A stretch of DNA of 64,000 nucleotides from Halomicrobium urmianum (GCF_020217425.1 NZ_CP084092.1:1-64000); one strand, 5' to 3'; counted from the first letter of the stretch, positions 49,288 to 59,161 are shown. Notes: a model not told the origin generated them from the sequence alone. A program made the numbers and translations.

Positions 49288-49920
49288 ATGAGTACGCTTT
49301 CGGCCCCGATTGGCGGCTCTTTGAGTCCGGGCGAGAACGTTCTCGTCCTCGATCCCGAATTCGGGGTGGACGAATCGCCGATCTGTATGGACCTGGTCAC
49401 GGCCGACCGGTCGGTCGAGCAAGCGATGCTCTCGGTCACGGTGACGGAGTCACCGGGCGACCGCGTTCGGCAGTGGCAACAGCACGCCGACACTACGCCC
49501 GCAGCGGCGACGGTACTCGACGTCGACACCTCGATGGGGTCCGCGGCGTCGAATCCGACAGCCGACGAGCACCGAATCCCGTGTGAGAGCGCCTCAGTAC
49601 GGACTGTCTCCGACCCGTCGAACCTCACGAAACTCGGCATCGAGATCACGAGCGCACTCGACGAACTGACTGCTGCAGAGGAGGATCGACGACTCGTCGT
49701 TTGCTTCAGGTCCCTGTCTCCGCTCCTCCAGTACGTCTCTCGCGAAGAACTGTTCAAGTTCGTCCACCTGCTCGCCGACGAGTTCGCTCGGACCGGTGCT
49801 ATCGCTCACTTCCACATGGATCCGACCGCCCACGACGAGCAAACGGTCGCGACGTTTCTCCACCTCTTCGACGGCGTCGTCGAACGTGACGACGGCGCGT
49901 GGGAACTCCGGACCCGGTGA
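49288..49920 (+). CDS. DUF7504-family haloarchaeal protein (RecA-like fold)
   Basis: 210 residues. Alternating beta/alpha pattern of a degenerate RecA-like domain: GGSLSPGENVLVLDPEF at the start in place of a P-loop, ITSALDELTAAEEDRRLVVCF and FKFVHLLADEFARTGAIAHFH as strand-helix units, and a C-terminal DGVVERDDGAWELR. This pattern is common in haloarchaeal DUF7504 proteins near HalOD1 or receiver proteins, with no proven role. No Walker A is visible. Confidence 0.75.
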   Translation: MSTLSAPIGGSLSPGENVLVLDPEFGVDESPICMDLVTADRSVEQAMLSVTVTESPGDRVRQWQQHADTTPAAATVLDVDTSMGSAASNPTADEHRIPCESASVRTVSDPSNLTKLGIEITSALDELTAAEEDRRLVVCFRSLSPLLQYVSREELFKFVHLLADEFARTGAIAHFHMDPTAHDEQTVATFLHLFDGVVERDDGAWELRTR

Positions 49921-50231
49921 TTGCGGGTCAGTTACGGGGATTTCTGCCGGGAATCGGTCGTGACGTCCGCTCAAAGAGCGGGCTCTCGCCCGTTCCGTGT
50001 CACTGGTAGATGCCTCGCGTCAGCGCGAACACGGACAGGGCGACGAAGATGCTCCAGAAACTCGGCGTAGTCCTCGAACCTTCGGTCGTCCCGTGATACA
50101 CGAACCCGTGGTTTGCCCTATCGGAGCCTTCGGTGGGCCAGTTCCGTCGACCAGTCGCGCTCCCACTTCAAGAACGGCCCGAACGTGTTCTTTCAACGGA
50201 CGTATATATCGCCACCTCTGGAATCGAATTG

Positions 50232-50597
50232 ATGTCACAGGCTCAGTCGATCTACGAGCGAATCGGCGGACGGGACGGCGTCGAGGCCGTCGTGTCAGAC
50301 TTCTACGATCGCGTGTTCGACGACCCGCTTCTGGAGCCGTACTTCGAGGACACCGACCGCGAGGCCCTGTACGCTCACCAGGTCCAGTTCATCAGCACCG
50401 TCGCCGGCGGCCCCGTCTCGTACGACGGCGCCGACATGCAGCAGGCGCACGAGGGGATGGGAATATCGGACGAGGCCTTCGACCGCGTCGCGACGTATCT
50501 CGCCGAGGCGCTCAGGGAGAACGACGTCACCGAGGACGACGTCGACGCCATCATCGATCAGGTCGCCGACTTGCAGCCCGACGTCGTAGAGCAGTGA
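50232..50597 (+). CDS. Group I truncated haemoglobin
   Basis: 121 residues. SIYERIGGRDGVEAVVSDFYDRVF and DDPLLEPYFEDTDREALYAHQVQFI are the classic TrHbI helices; PVSYDGADMQQAHEGMGI holds the proximal His (about residue 73) and its surroundings. It should bind heme and O2 or NO in the cytoplasm. Single gene; the 311-bp gap before it shows no other gene. Confidence 0.93.
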   Translation: MSQAQSIYERIGGRDGVEAVVSDFYDRVFDDPLLEPYFEDTDREALYAHQVQFISTVAGGPVSYDGADMQQAHEGMGISDEAFDRVATYLAEALRENDVTEDDVDAIIDQVADLQPDVVEQ

Positions 50598-50675
50598 CTG
50601 TCTCCAGTATCCGCGCCGTACGCTGAGGGCGGGTCGGATTCCGCGCCGTTCCCCGCTAGCGGGGACTGCCGCCCG

Positions 50676-51479
50676 CTACGTGTCCGCCTCGTTGAGTTCG
50701 TCCTCGATCGCCCTGACCGTCTCCCGCCGCTCGATGAAGGAGTCGGCGAACGAGTCGCCCTCTTCGATCACCGACGACGCCGTCGCCATCGGATCGACGC
50801 GGACGTCGGCCTCCGCGGTCGGGAACTCGATCTTCAGCCCGTCGTCGCGGTGCTTCCAGTCGCCGTCGGTGTTGCGGCTGAGGACTTCGCCGTAGTACGC
50901 GCCGGCCTCGCTCGCGGCGGCGGTCAGGACGATGGCGGCCTCGTCGTCGGTCCCGTCGAGCTCCGCGTCGGCGAACTCGTCGGTCCGGAACGTCTCGTCG
51001 AACAGGTCGTCCACCGCCGAGAGCGAATCGATCGAGTAGTCGAGGTCGTACCCGGTGTGGCGCTCGACGAAGTCGTCGGCGAAGCTCCCCATCTCCTCGG
51101 ACCCGGGCTCCGACTGTTCCGCCTCCCGGTCCAGTTCCTCGTCGAGTTCGTCCGGATCGATACCGCTGTCCTGGCGTCGCTCTTCCAGCAGTTCGCCGTC
51201 GGGGTCGAGCAACTCGCCGTCGAGGTCGTAGTTCTCGACGAAGGTGTCGTGCATTCTGACGAACGGCGGATCGGTATCGAGCGCCGCGTGGGCCGTTCCG
51301 AACACGTTCACGATGCTCTCTCCCTCGAAACCGAGCGACCACCCGTAGTCGCGATCGAGCACCCACTCGGCGTCGTAGTTGCAGATCAAGACCGGCGACG
51401 CGTCCTTCGAGCGCTCGCAGGTCGACGCGATGGCGGCGCTTGCGAGGGACGAACGCGTCCTGAAGATCCGAGTCACCAT
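50676..51479 (-). CDS. Acidic protein of unknown function
   Basis: 267 residues, very acidic (Asp/Glu about 27 percent). The middle carries a charged linker (PDELDEELDREAEQSEPG). The C-terminal part ends TVRAIEDELNEADT with a helical repeat. No motif known to me. The N-terminus is uncertain: the first 25 residues are basic and Ser-rich and may not belong; an internal start could be used. Confidence 0.6.
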   Translation of the reverse strand: MVTRIFRTRSSLASAAIASTCERSKDASPVLICNYDAEWVLDRDYGWSLGFEGESIVNVFGTAHAALDTDPPFVRMHDTFVENYDLDGELLDPDGELLEERRQDSGIDPDELDEELDREAEQSEPGSEEMGSFADDFVERHTGYDLDYSIDSLSAVDDLFDETFRTDEFADAELDGTDDEAAIVLTAAASEAGAYYGEVLSRNTDGDWKHRDDGLKIEFPTAEADVRVDPMATASSVIEEGDSFADSFIERRETVRAIEDELNEADT

Positions 51480-51626
51480 CGAGGCGCTGCCGGATCAGTA
51501 CTCGCTCCGGATTCGGGACGTCGGCCCGCCGGAGTGAGACCGAGGCGGACGCCGCCGACGTCGACGGGTCCTGGAGTCGACGTGTCGGCTGCGTTGGCTG
51601 GCCGCTGCGGTGGCCTCTACTGTGCG

Positions 51627-52781
51627 TCAGTAGATGCGCTCGGTCGCGATCTCGGCTCCCTCGACGAGCGCTTCGAGCTTCGCCCACGTGATCTCGGGGT
51701 CGACCATCCCGAGGCCGGCCTGCGTACCGAAGCCGCAGTCGGGTGCGGCGATCAGCGGCGTCGCGTCGTCGACCGCGTCGGCGACCCGTTCCAGGCGGTC
51801 GGCGATGGTCTCGGGATGGTCGATGATGTTCGTCTTCACGTCGACGACGCCGGGGATCAGCGTCCAGCCGTCGGGCACCGGCTGCTCGGCGAACGCCCGG
51901 TACTCGTGCTGGTGGCGGGGATTGGCCTGTTCGACGCTGAGGCCGGTGATGTCGGCCTCGTAGATCTCGGGGAGCATCTCGACCAGGTCGGTGTCGAGGT
52001 GGTGGGGTCCCTCGTAGCTCCCCCAGCAGGTGTGGAGTCGGACCTGCTCTTCGGGGACGTTCGACAGCGCCTCGTTGAGCGCCTCGACGTGGAGGCGCGT
52101 GGCCCCCTTGACCTCCTCGAGGGGTTCGTCCGCGTACGCCGCCGTGTGGCCGACGGTGAGGAGTTCGGGCGCGTCGATCTGGAGGATCGCACCGGACTCG
52201 GCGACGAGTTCGTACTCCTCGGCCATCGCGTCCGCGACGGCGAAGAGGAACTCCTCGTAGTCGCCGTAGTAGTCGTCGACGTGCGTCGCGGTGACGACGC
52301 TGGGCGACGCCGCGGTCATGAACGTCTCCTCGAAGCCGGCGTCGACGGCCTCGAGCGCGTCGTGGAACGCCGCGAGCTCGGCCTCGGCTTCGTCCTGGCC
52401 GGTGTACTCGACGGGACCGGTGACGACGGGGTGCCTCGACAGGTCGATGACGTCCGTCTTGAACGTCTCCTCGGCGTAGTCGGGGAACTCCTGCAGGTCG
52501 GCCCAGAGCTCTTGCTCGCGCGTGCCGTCGATGCCGCTGAGGCGGTCCGCGACGTACCAGTTGAACGAGACGCGGGACTGCTCGCCGTTGTTGGCGATGT
52601 CGAGGCCGACCTCGGCCTGTCGCTCGACGACGTCGCGCGTGGCGTCCGCGACGGTGGCGTCCCACTCGTCGGCGTCGACGTCCTCGCCGTCCTGCCGCTT
52701 CTCGAGGAGGTCGAGCAGTTCCGGCGGCCGGGGGAGGCTTCCGATGTGCGTCGTGCGAATTCGGTTGTCGTTCGCTGCCAT
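51627..52781 (-). CDS. Core-type methionine synthase (MetE C-terminal-like)
   Basis: 384 residues, matching only the catalytic half of bacterial MetE. RTTHIGSLPRP is the family's N-terminal homocysteine-binding block; zinc ligands are visible as HTCWGSYEG and the late DCGFGTQAG. IDAPELLTVGH and PGVVDVKTNIIDHPETIADR complete the signature. It should transfer a methyl group to homocysteine; in archaea the donor is methylcobalamin or a folate-like carrier. MAANDNRIRTT is chosen as start; upstream ATGs (52811, 52901) lack support. Often two such genes occur side by side; only one is here. Confidence 0.88.
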   Translation of the reverse strand: MAANDNRIRTTHIGSLPRPPELLDLLEKRQDGEDVDADEWDATVADATRDVVERQAEVGLDIANNGEQSRVSFNWYVADRLSGIDGTREQELWADLQEFPDYAEETFKTDVIDLSRHPVVTGPVEYTGQDEAEAELAAFHDALEAVDAGFEETFMTAASPSVVTATHVDDYYGDYEEFLFAVADAMAEEYELVAESGAILQIDAPELLTVGHTAAYADEPLEEVKGATRLHVEALNEALSNVPEEQVRLHTCWGSYEGPHHLDTDLVEMLPEIYEADITGLSVEQANPRHQHEYRAFAEQPVPDGWTLIPGVVDVKTNIIDHPETIADRLERVADAVDDATPLIAAPDCGFGTQAGLGMVDPEITWAKLEALVEGAEIATERIY

Positions 52782-53107
52782 GGGATACTCGTGTGAGTAA
52801 TAGAGCCGAGTCATAATATAACCCATGGTATTCACAGTCGCGCGGAGTCGACGTCTTCCCTCACTGTCGATCGTCGCCGGGCCAATAGCAGGACTGATCA
52901 CGTGGCGTCCGACACACCCGTGTCGGCAGAACGAGAGTCCACTGACAAGCCCACCCCTTTAGGGGTGGGTAGCTGACAGAGCCGCCAGCGCGGGCACCGT
53001 CCCTCCGAGCGACTTGGGTCTGGTGGGACGCCGCCGGCGGTCAGCCCGCCGTCGACGGTACCCGTCGACCCGGTGACGACGACTGTCCGGAAGCGAAGCG
53101 GGGGAGG
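52782..53107. other. Intergenic with an IS200/IS605-type right-end hairpin
   Basis: No gene. Contains the 20-bp hairpin listed at 52950. Confidence 0.5.
52950..52969. repeat. Solo IS200/IS605-type end hairpin
   Basis: CCCACCCCTTTAGGGGTGGG followed by TAGCTGAC. A near-identical hairpin with CGCTGAC behind it is at 59354. No transposase is nearby, so these look like stranded right ends. Confidence 0.55.
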
Positions 53108-54103
53108 TCACCGCTCCGCCACGGGCGACTGGTCGGTCGACCGCTCGCTCGCCGCTTCCGTGTCCCGCCACGTGAAGTAGCTGGCGAGCGCCGGGCCGCT
53201 GACGTTGTGCCAGACGCTGAACAGCGCCGGGATGAGCGCCGCCGCGGGCTCGAACAGCGACGTGGCGAGCGCGACGGCGAGGCCGCTGTTCTGGAGGCCG
53301 ACCTCGAAGGCATTCGTCCGCTTGCGGTCCTCGCTCATGCCGGTGGCGTGACCGACGCCGTAGCCGACGCCCAGTCCGATGCCGTTGTGCACGACGACCG
53401 CGAGCAGCACGAACGCACCAGCCGTGAGGATGTTCTCGACGTTGGCGCCGACGACGCCCGCCACGATGGCGACGATGGCGGCGACGCTCACCACGGGGAA
53501 GACGTCGAGGCCGACCTCGGCGGCGCGGGGCGCGTACTGATCGAGCACGTAGCGGAGGCCGAACCCGACCACGACGGGGATGATGACGATCTGGACGATG
53601 CTGGTGAACATGTCCATGAACGTCACGTCGATGCTCTCGCCGAGGATGAACAGCGTCCACGCCGGCATCACGATCGGCGCGGCGAGCGTCGTCACCGTCG
53701 TGATGGCGACCGACATCGCAACGTCGCCCCGGCCGAGGAAGGTCATCACGTTCGACGCGGTGCCGCCGGGGGCAGCGCCGACCAGGATGAGCCCGACGCC
53801 GACGGCGTCCGGGAGGTCGAGGAGGACGTACAGCGCGAACGCCGCAAGCGGCATCACGAGCCACTGGGTCGCTGCGCCGATCCCGACGTCGACGGGTCGT
53901 TCGACGAGCCGCTTGAAGTCCTCGGGCTGCAGGGTCAGCCCCATGCCGAGCATGATGAGCCCGAGCAGCGGCGTGACGTAGTCGAGTATCGGCACGAACG
54001 TGTCCGGGCTGACGAGGGCGAGTCCCGCCGCGGCGATCACCCAGACGACGAAGTACTTTGTCGCGACCTGCGCGGTCCGCGAGACACTGCTGTCACTACT
54101 CAT
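53108..54103 (-). CDS. Bile-acid:sodium symporter family (BASS) transporter
   Basis: 331 residues with about ten membrane helices. Typical motifs: LLGLIMLGMGLTLQPEDFKR, VLVGAAPGGTASNVMTFLG (the GGTASNV sodium-site motif), and the second-repeat EVGLQNSGLAVALAT. It should import an organic anion with sodium; pantoate, pyruvate and keto acids are known cargoes. Sodium coupling suits a halophile. Single gene. Confidence 0.92.
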   Translation of the reverse strand: MSSDSSVSRTAQVATKYFVVWVIAAAGLALVSPDTFVPILDYVTPLLGLIMLGMGLTLQPEDFKRLVERPVDVGIGAATQWLVMPLAAFALYVLLDLPDAVGVGLILVGAAPGGTASNVMTFLGRGDVAMSVAITTVTTLAAPIVMPAWTLFILGESIDVTFMDMFTSIVQIVIIPVVVGFGLRYVLDQYAPRAAEVGLDVFPVVSVAAIVAIVAGVVGANVENILTAGAFVLLAVVVHNGIGLGVGYGVGHATGMSEDRKRTNAFEVGLQNSGLAVALATSLFEPAAALIPALFSVWHNVSGPALASYFTWRDTEAASERSTDQSPVAER

Positions 54104-54217
54104 AGCGCGTGATTCGATAGCAACCGAAAGTCACCTTCGATATTCAATGAAAGCTGTAGCCTGTACTTGTTTTTCAACATATATTGTCCGTAACAGCCGT
54201 GCGAAACTACGAAACGC

Positions 54218-54301
54218 TATAGTAGAAATTGAAACTATTTACACATCGAGGGGCACCCCGGGTACTCCTCGAGTGTGTCAGTGCGTTCAATTTCTACTAT
54301 A
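54218..54301. mobile_element. 84-bp palindromic mini-element, copy 3
   Basis: Same length, ends and orientation as copy 1 at 27599; the centre differs by a few bases (CACCCCGGGTACTCC), so the stem is weaker. It sits between two divergent genes and contributes no promoter I can see. Confidence 0.82.
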
Positions 54302-54534
54302 GAAAACCGACTTCTGCCGCGCGCTCGATCCACTCCCGCGAACGGAGCGTGCGACGCCCGTACCGCCGAGCGGAACAACAGTCGAGGCCCCGCCCGCTGC
54401 GGTCCTCGGTTCGGAGGAGTGCGTGGATCAGCGATCGGACGAAATCGACTGACGCCGTCCGGGCGGCGTGGTGGGTGTGTGCGGGACGCTCACAACCGGG
54501 CGACTGGTATGCGTCTCGCACCCGATCGTTCGAT

Positions 54535-56055
54535 ATGGAGGACTTCGACTTTCTCGTCATCGGTTCCGGGTCCGGTCTCGACGTCGCCAACGTCGCCGTG
54601 AACCAGGGTCAGTCGGTCGCCGTCGTCGAGAAGGGCCCGCTCGGCGGGACCTGCCTCAATCGCGGCTGCATCCCCTCGAAGAAGCTGCTGTATCACGCCG
54701 AGGTCCTCGAAACCGTCCAGGACGCCGGCGAGTTCGGAATCGACGCCGAGGTCGAGGGCGTCGACTTCGCCGACATCGTCCGGAGCGTAAACGAGGACGT
54801 CTCCGGCAGCGCGGAGTCCATCCGCCGCGGACTGTCGTCGTCGTCCCAGCACTCCCTGTTCGAAGGGGAGGCCCACTTCGTCGACGAGCGCACGGTCGAG
54901 ATCGAGGGCGGTGCGGACGACGGCGCGCGGCTCCGGGCGGAGACGGTCCTCGTCGCGGCCGGCACTCGCCCGTGGATTCCGGACGTCGACGGCGTCGAGG
55001 ACGTCGACTACCTCACGAGCACGGAAGCGCTCCAGCTCGAGACGGTCCCGGACCACCTCGTCGTCGTCGGCGGCGGGTACATCGCCGCGGAGCTGGCCCA
55101 CTTCTTCGGCACGTTCGGCAGCGACGTGTCCATCGTCGGCCGGCGACCGCACCTGCTCCCGGAGACCGACGAGGAGGTCGGCGAGGCGTTCACCGAGCGC
55201 TACGCCGATCGGTTCGACGTCTACACCGGGTACGAGGCGGTCGCGGCGCGTGAGTCGGGGAACGAGGTGAGCGTGGACGCACGGCCCTTCCCGCCCGAGT
55301 CCTCCGCGGGGGCCGAGGGATCGAGTTCGGGCGACGACGTGACGGTCACCGGCGACGCGCTGCTGCTGGCAGCCGGACGGGAGCCGAACACCGACACGCT
55401 GAATCCCGGGGCGGCGGGCATTGAAACCGACGCGCAGGGGTTCGTCGAGACCGACGAGTACCTGCGGACGACCGCCGACGGCGTGTGGGCGCTGGGCGAC
55501 ATCGTCGGCGAGTACCTGCTGAAGCACAACGCCAACCACGAGGCCAGGGCCGTCGCCCGGAACGTCTTCGGGACCGACCTCCAGCCGGTCGACTACAGCG
55601 CGATTCCCTACGCCGTCTTCGCGTCGCCCGAGGTAGCAGGCGTCGGCGCACGCGAGGAGGAACTCCGGACGGCCGACGAGGAGTTCGCCACCAGCGTCTA
55701 CCAGTACGAGGATACCGCCCGGGGCGACGCGATGCACGCCGAGGGGTTCGTGAAGGTCCTGATCGACCTCGACGGCGAGATTCTGGGCTGTCACATCATC
55801 GGCCCCGACGCCTCGTCGCTGATCCAGGAAGTCGTCGTCGCGATGCAGGCCGGCTCCGGGACGGTCCGGGACATCCGCGAGTCTGTCCACATCCACCCGG
55901 CGCTCCCGGAGGTCGTCGACCGCGCCTTCGCCGGCCAGTTCTCCCGCGGCGGCAGCAGCCACCACGACCACGGCAACCACGACCATAGCCACCACGACCA
56001 CGGCAACCACGACCATAGCCACCACGACCACGGCAACCACGACCACAGCCACTAG
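54535..56055 (+). CDS. Dihydrolipoamide-dehydrogenase-like flavoprotein with His/Asp-rich tail
   Basis: 506 residues. FAD-binding VIGSGSGLDVAN (a GxGxG variant), redox disulfide GGTCLNRGCIPSKKLL, NAD-binding VVGGGYIAAELAHFF, ALGDIVG for FAD, and the C-terminal dimer domain with active His-Glu (HIHPALPE). The last 30 residues are three copies of HHDHGNHDHS, encoded by three 30-bp tandem repeats (55961-56050). The N-terminal Rossmann loop differs from typical GxGxxG. The enzyme could be a disulfide reductase or mercuric-reductase-like; the tail may bind metal. Start ATG 54535 is the family start; upstream frame is ignored. Confidence 0.86.
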   Translation: MEDFDFLVIGSGSGLDVANVAVNQGQSVAVVEKGPLGGTCLNRGCIPSKKLLYHAEVLETVQDAGEFGIDAEVEGVDFADIVRSVNEDVSGSAESIRRGLSSSSQHSLFEGEAHFVDERTVEIEGGADDGARLRAETVLVAAGTRPWIPDVDGVEDVDYLTSTEALQLETVPDHLVVVGGGYIAAELAHFFGTFGSDVSIVGRRPHLLPETDEEVGEAFTERYADRFDVYTGYEAVAARESGNEVSVDARPFPPESSAGAEGSSSGDDVTVTGDALLLAAGREPNTDTLNPGAAGIETDAQGFVETDEYLRTTADGVWALGDIVGEYLLKHNANHEARAVARNVFGTDLQPVDYSAIPYAVFASPEVAGVGAREEELRTADEEFATSVYQYEDTARGDAMHAEGFVKVLIDLDGEILGCHIIGPDASSLIQEVVVAMQAGSGTVRDIRESVHIHPALPEVVDRAFAGQFSRGGSSHHDHGNHDHSHHDHGNHDHSHHDHGNHDHSH

Positions 56056-56186
56056 TCGGCGTCCGCTCGTCCGTCACCGCGTCCGTCTGACCGTCGGTCG
56101 CCCGCTTGAACGGGTTTCCCGCTCTGGTGTGGGCGACACGAGCTCGCGTCCGCTACTTACCCCCGCGTCGGTTAGGTCGGCCCGTA

Positions 56187-56543
56187 ATGGCCAACGCTGC
56201 AATCGTCGTCCTCGCCGGTACGGAATCGCACGCAGACAGCGGCCGCGTCGTCAACGCACTGGAGGCCGCCAAGGAGTTCGCCGAGAACGATGGCGACGAA
56301 CTCGAATTCATCTTCGACGGGGCCGGGACGCAGTGGATCCCCGAACTGGAGGACGAGGACCACGACTACCACGACCTCTACGCCGCAGTCAGCGACCAGG
56401 CGTCGGCCTGTGACTTCTGTGCCGGCGCGTTCGGCGCCGACGACGCCATCCAAGACGCCGACGTCGTCACCGTCGACGACAACGAGGGCCACCCCAGTAT
56501 CCGGTCGCTCGTCGCCGACGACTACGAGATCATCACCTTCTAA
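56187..56543 (+). CDS. DsrE-like small protein
   Basis: 118 residues. Begins MANAAIVVLAGTESHADSGR, with a helix AKEFAENDGDELEFIFDGAGTQW and a Cys pair in SACDFCAGAFGA, as in DsrE/TusD-like sulfur-relay relatives found in haloarchaea. It is downstream of the flavoprotein, 131 bp apart, so a shared redox or sulfur theme is possible but not proven. Confidence 0.8.
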   Translation: MANAAIVVLAGTESHADSGRVVNALEAAKEFAENDGDELEFIFDGAGTQWIPELEDEDHDYHDLYAAVSDQASACDFCAGAFGADDAIQDADVVTVDDNEGHPSIRSLVADDYEIITF

Positions 56544-56816
56544 TCGGTTCCACGGGCTCCGCTCCGGGAACGGCTCGCAGCCCAGCGACGACCGGACCGT
56601 TGCGGCCGTCGAGGACGTGGCCGTCACCGCCGCGAGCGTCGAGACGTATCGCTTCGACAGCCGGATACGCGTGTCCGCTACGGACGGTGACCAACCGGAT
56701 GGAGGGGCGGACTCTCGAGTTGTACGTCGACGAGTGCACCGTCAATCAGGAGTGCCCGATCCCGTGGGGTAGGTACGGCGTCGAGACCGTCTCGTAGACG
56801 AGTTCGGCTCGTCCGA

Positions 56817-56993
56817 TCACTCGAATCGGAAGTGCGCGGTGAACGTTACCCCGCAGTTTCGGCAATTCACCCGTACCTTCCCATCCCCGTCACAATCGTC
56901 TGCGACGACCTCGGCAGACCTGGGGATCACTGCGATCGCCGATTCGTCGCACTCGGAGCAGGGAATTGCCACCCCTTTGGGACGGTCGTCCAC
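56817..56993 (-). CDS. 58-residue double-CxxC zinc ribbon
   Basis: Minus-strand frame from a GTG at 56993: DDRPKGVAIPCSECDESA, then a middle strand-rich part, then RVNCRNCGVTFTAHFRFE. Two CxxC pairs about 35 residues apart form a single zinc site. Such one-ribbon micro-proteins are common in haloarchaea. Not otherwise recognised; the start is uncertain. Confidence 0.55.
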   Translation of the reverse strand: MDDRPKGVAIPCSECDESAIAVIPRSAEVVADDCDGDGKVRVNCRNCGVTFTAHFRFE

Positions 56994-57217
56994 ACGCCCA
57001 CCTGACGCCTGATGTATTTATGGATTTCTCCTTCCGTTTTAAGTGCATTATATGGAATATTGAAATAGATCCCCGAATTCACCCCATCTGATGTCGAAAT
57101 CCGAGGCAACTGGCCAATTACACGGAGGATCTCCCGAGAGGAGTGACGTTACCGTGCGGTATCAGAACTGCAGTGTACGAGCGGAAGGAACCGAACGAGT
57201 GAGACGTAGAGAGGGAG

Positions 57218-58300
57218 TCATCGCGCCGATTCACGCGCCATCGGCAGCGTGAACGTCGCTCCGTCGCCGGGCTCGGACTCGACCCAGATGTCGCCGTCGT
57301 GCCGCTCGACGATCCGCTTGCAGACGGCGAGTCCGATACCGCTGCCCGACTGATCGTCCGGCGTGTGGAGTCACTCGAACGCCTCGAAGATACGCTCCTG
57401 ATCGTCGGCGTCGATACCGATCCCTTCGTCGCGGACCGATATCTCGCACGTCGCTCCGCTCTCCTCGGCGGAGACGGTGATCCGCGGCGGTTCGGCACCG
57501 CTGTACTCGATCGCGTTCTCGAGCAGGTTCTGGAACACCTAGCGTAACTGATCAGCGTCGCCGCGAACGCGATGAAGGGCGTCCGCCGCCACCTCGGCTC
57601 CGCTCTCCTCGATTCTCGTCTACATGTCGTCGCGCACCTCCTCGAACACGCCGTCCAGATCGACCGGCTTCAGCGGCTCTGCATCGCTCTCGACCTGGGA
57701 GTACACCAGCAGTCCTTGAATCATCTCGCGCATGCGCTCGGCCCCGTCCACGGCGAACTCGAAGTACTCCTCGGTCTCGCTGGAGAGCTCGCCGTCGGCT
57801 CGCCGCTCGATCAGTTGCAAGTAGGTGGAGACCATCCGCAGGGGCTCCTGCAGGTCGTGGGAGGCCGCGCAGGCGAACTGCTCGAAGCGCTCGTTCGACG
57901 TCTGGAGCTGGTCGACCGTCTCCTGCAGTTCGATCTCGCGGGTCTTGGCCCGCGCGTCGTGGCTGCCCGCTGCGAGTCCGGCGATGCTCCCGATCGCCGT
58001 GAGGATGAGGACGTTCTGGAGGGGTCTCTCAGCCCGGCAGCGAGCGCCGTGAGGGCGAGCAGCGCGATCATCGCGGCGATGCCCCCGAGACACCACCTGG
58101 CGACGACGGAGAACGCCTCGGACCGGATGTCGGATCGAGGCAACCAGTAGCTGCTGCAGAGGAGGATCAGACCGGGCCCACCGACCGGGATCCCCATCAA
58201 CAGGTCGGTGCCGAGGTCCGTGTCGACGACGAACGGGTATCCGACGGCGCCGGCGACGTACAGTCCGCCGAGAAGTTGCTGCTCCGCTTCCCGGCCGTTT
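57218..58300 (-). pseudogene. Membrane histidine kinase, inactivated
   Basis: Order on the minus strand: two visible membrane helices of a haloarchaeal sensor (LYVAGAVGYPFVVD, LGGIAAMIALLALTALAAG), a frameshift near 58022, a coiled coil, HisKA with FACAASHDLQEPLRMVSTY, and HATPase_c with [28 protein letters not shown]. Stops: TAG in place of Gln after RDDM (about 57621), TAG in QLR*VFQN (about 57540), and TGA for Arg in AFE*LHTP (about 57370). It pairs in position with the intact receiver gene at 58373. Confidence 0.8.
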
Positions 58301-58372
58301 CACTGTCCGCGAGCGAACGCGCACTGAACAGGTAGGCATCCTTTTTGTATTCTGGCCCCAAGCGAAAGAGAG

Positions 58373-58780
58373 ATGGACGACCCGCCAGAGACTACCGTCA
58401 CTGTCCTCCTGATCGAGGACAACCCGGGCGACGTCCGACTCGTCGAAGAGGCCATCGACGAGACGTCCGGGACGCTTCACGTCACGAGGGACGGACGGGA
58501 GGCGCTCGACTTCCTGCACCAGCGGAACGAATACGCTGACGTCCCGCACCCCGACGTCGTTCTCCTCGACCTGAACCTGCCGAAAGTAGACGGCACTCAG
58601 ATCCTCGGTGAAGTTGGGGACGACCCGGAGCTGGCGTCCGCTCGCGTGGTCGTCATCACCAGCGCCCGGGAGGAACACACCGACCTCGGGCCCGGGAGCC
58701 TCGACGAGGTCGAATTTCTCACGAAACCCACTGATCCCGACGAGTTCATGGCGCGCGTTCGTTCGACCGTCTTCGACTGA
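58373..58780 (+). CDS. Stand-alone response regulator receiver protein
   Basis: 135 residues, receiver domain only. VLLIEDNPGDVRLVEEAI holds the acidic pair, VVLLDLNLPKVDG the phospho-Asp, VVITSA the Thr/Ser switch and FLTKPTDPDE the Lys. It has no output domain. This single-domain type is widespread in haloarchaea next to a PAS or MASE kinase; its divergent kinase partner is broken here, so it must depend on another kinase or be on the way out. Confidence 0.9.
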   Translation: MDDPPETTVTVLLIEDNPGDVRLVEEAIDETSGTLHVTRDGREALDFLHQRNEYADVPHPDVVLLDLNLPKVDGTQILGEVGDDPELASARVVVITSAREEHTDLGPGSLDEVEFLTKPTDPDEFMARVRSTVFD

Positions 58781-58825
58781 ACCCGACCGGCGGTCTCCGA
58801 TCGAGGACCGCGGAGACTTGCTGGT

Positions 58826-59160
58826 TCAGTCATCGGGTCGAACCGCGTCCTCGATGGGGGTGTCGCCGCCGAAGAGCCGGATCGTCTCGCCGACGGTCTC
58901 GTCGTCGTCCAGACAGGCCACGGCCGTCCCGCCCGTCGGCGCGCGGAACGTCCGCACCGCCCTCGTCGCTGTACTCGAAGGCCGCCGAAATATGTCCCGT
59001 CCCCACCTCGTCAGTGAGCGCCGTCGGACGGAGAATCGTGGCGTCGAGCGGGGACCACTCGAGGTAGTCGTCGGCGCAGCACTTGGCCACCCGATACGGC
59101 CGAATGGCCTCGGGGTCGGCCAGCGGGTCGCTCGCCTGGTACGCGCTGATCGCCTGGAGA
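58826..59160 (-). pseudogene. NAD(P)-binding (NmrA/SDR-like) C-terminal fragment, frameshifted
   Basis: Minus strand reads AISAYQASDPLADPEAI, RVAKCCADDYLEWSPLDATI, LRPTALTDEVGTGHIS, then a frameshift near 58935 and TAVACLDDDETVGETIRLF...EDAVRPDD. This is the C-terminal half of a nucleotide-sugar-epimerase or NmrA-like protein; the Rossmann half is missing. Confidence 0.65.
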
Positions 59161-59161
59161 G

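Noticed and set aside
56533-56800. Small genes on either strand after the DsrE-like gene
   Set aside because: Short frames on both strands have no motif; the plus-strand tail (MEGRTLELYVDE...) might be a relict but cannot be supported.
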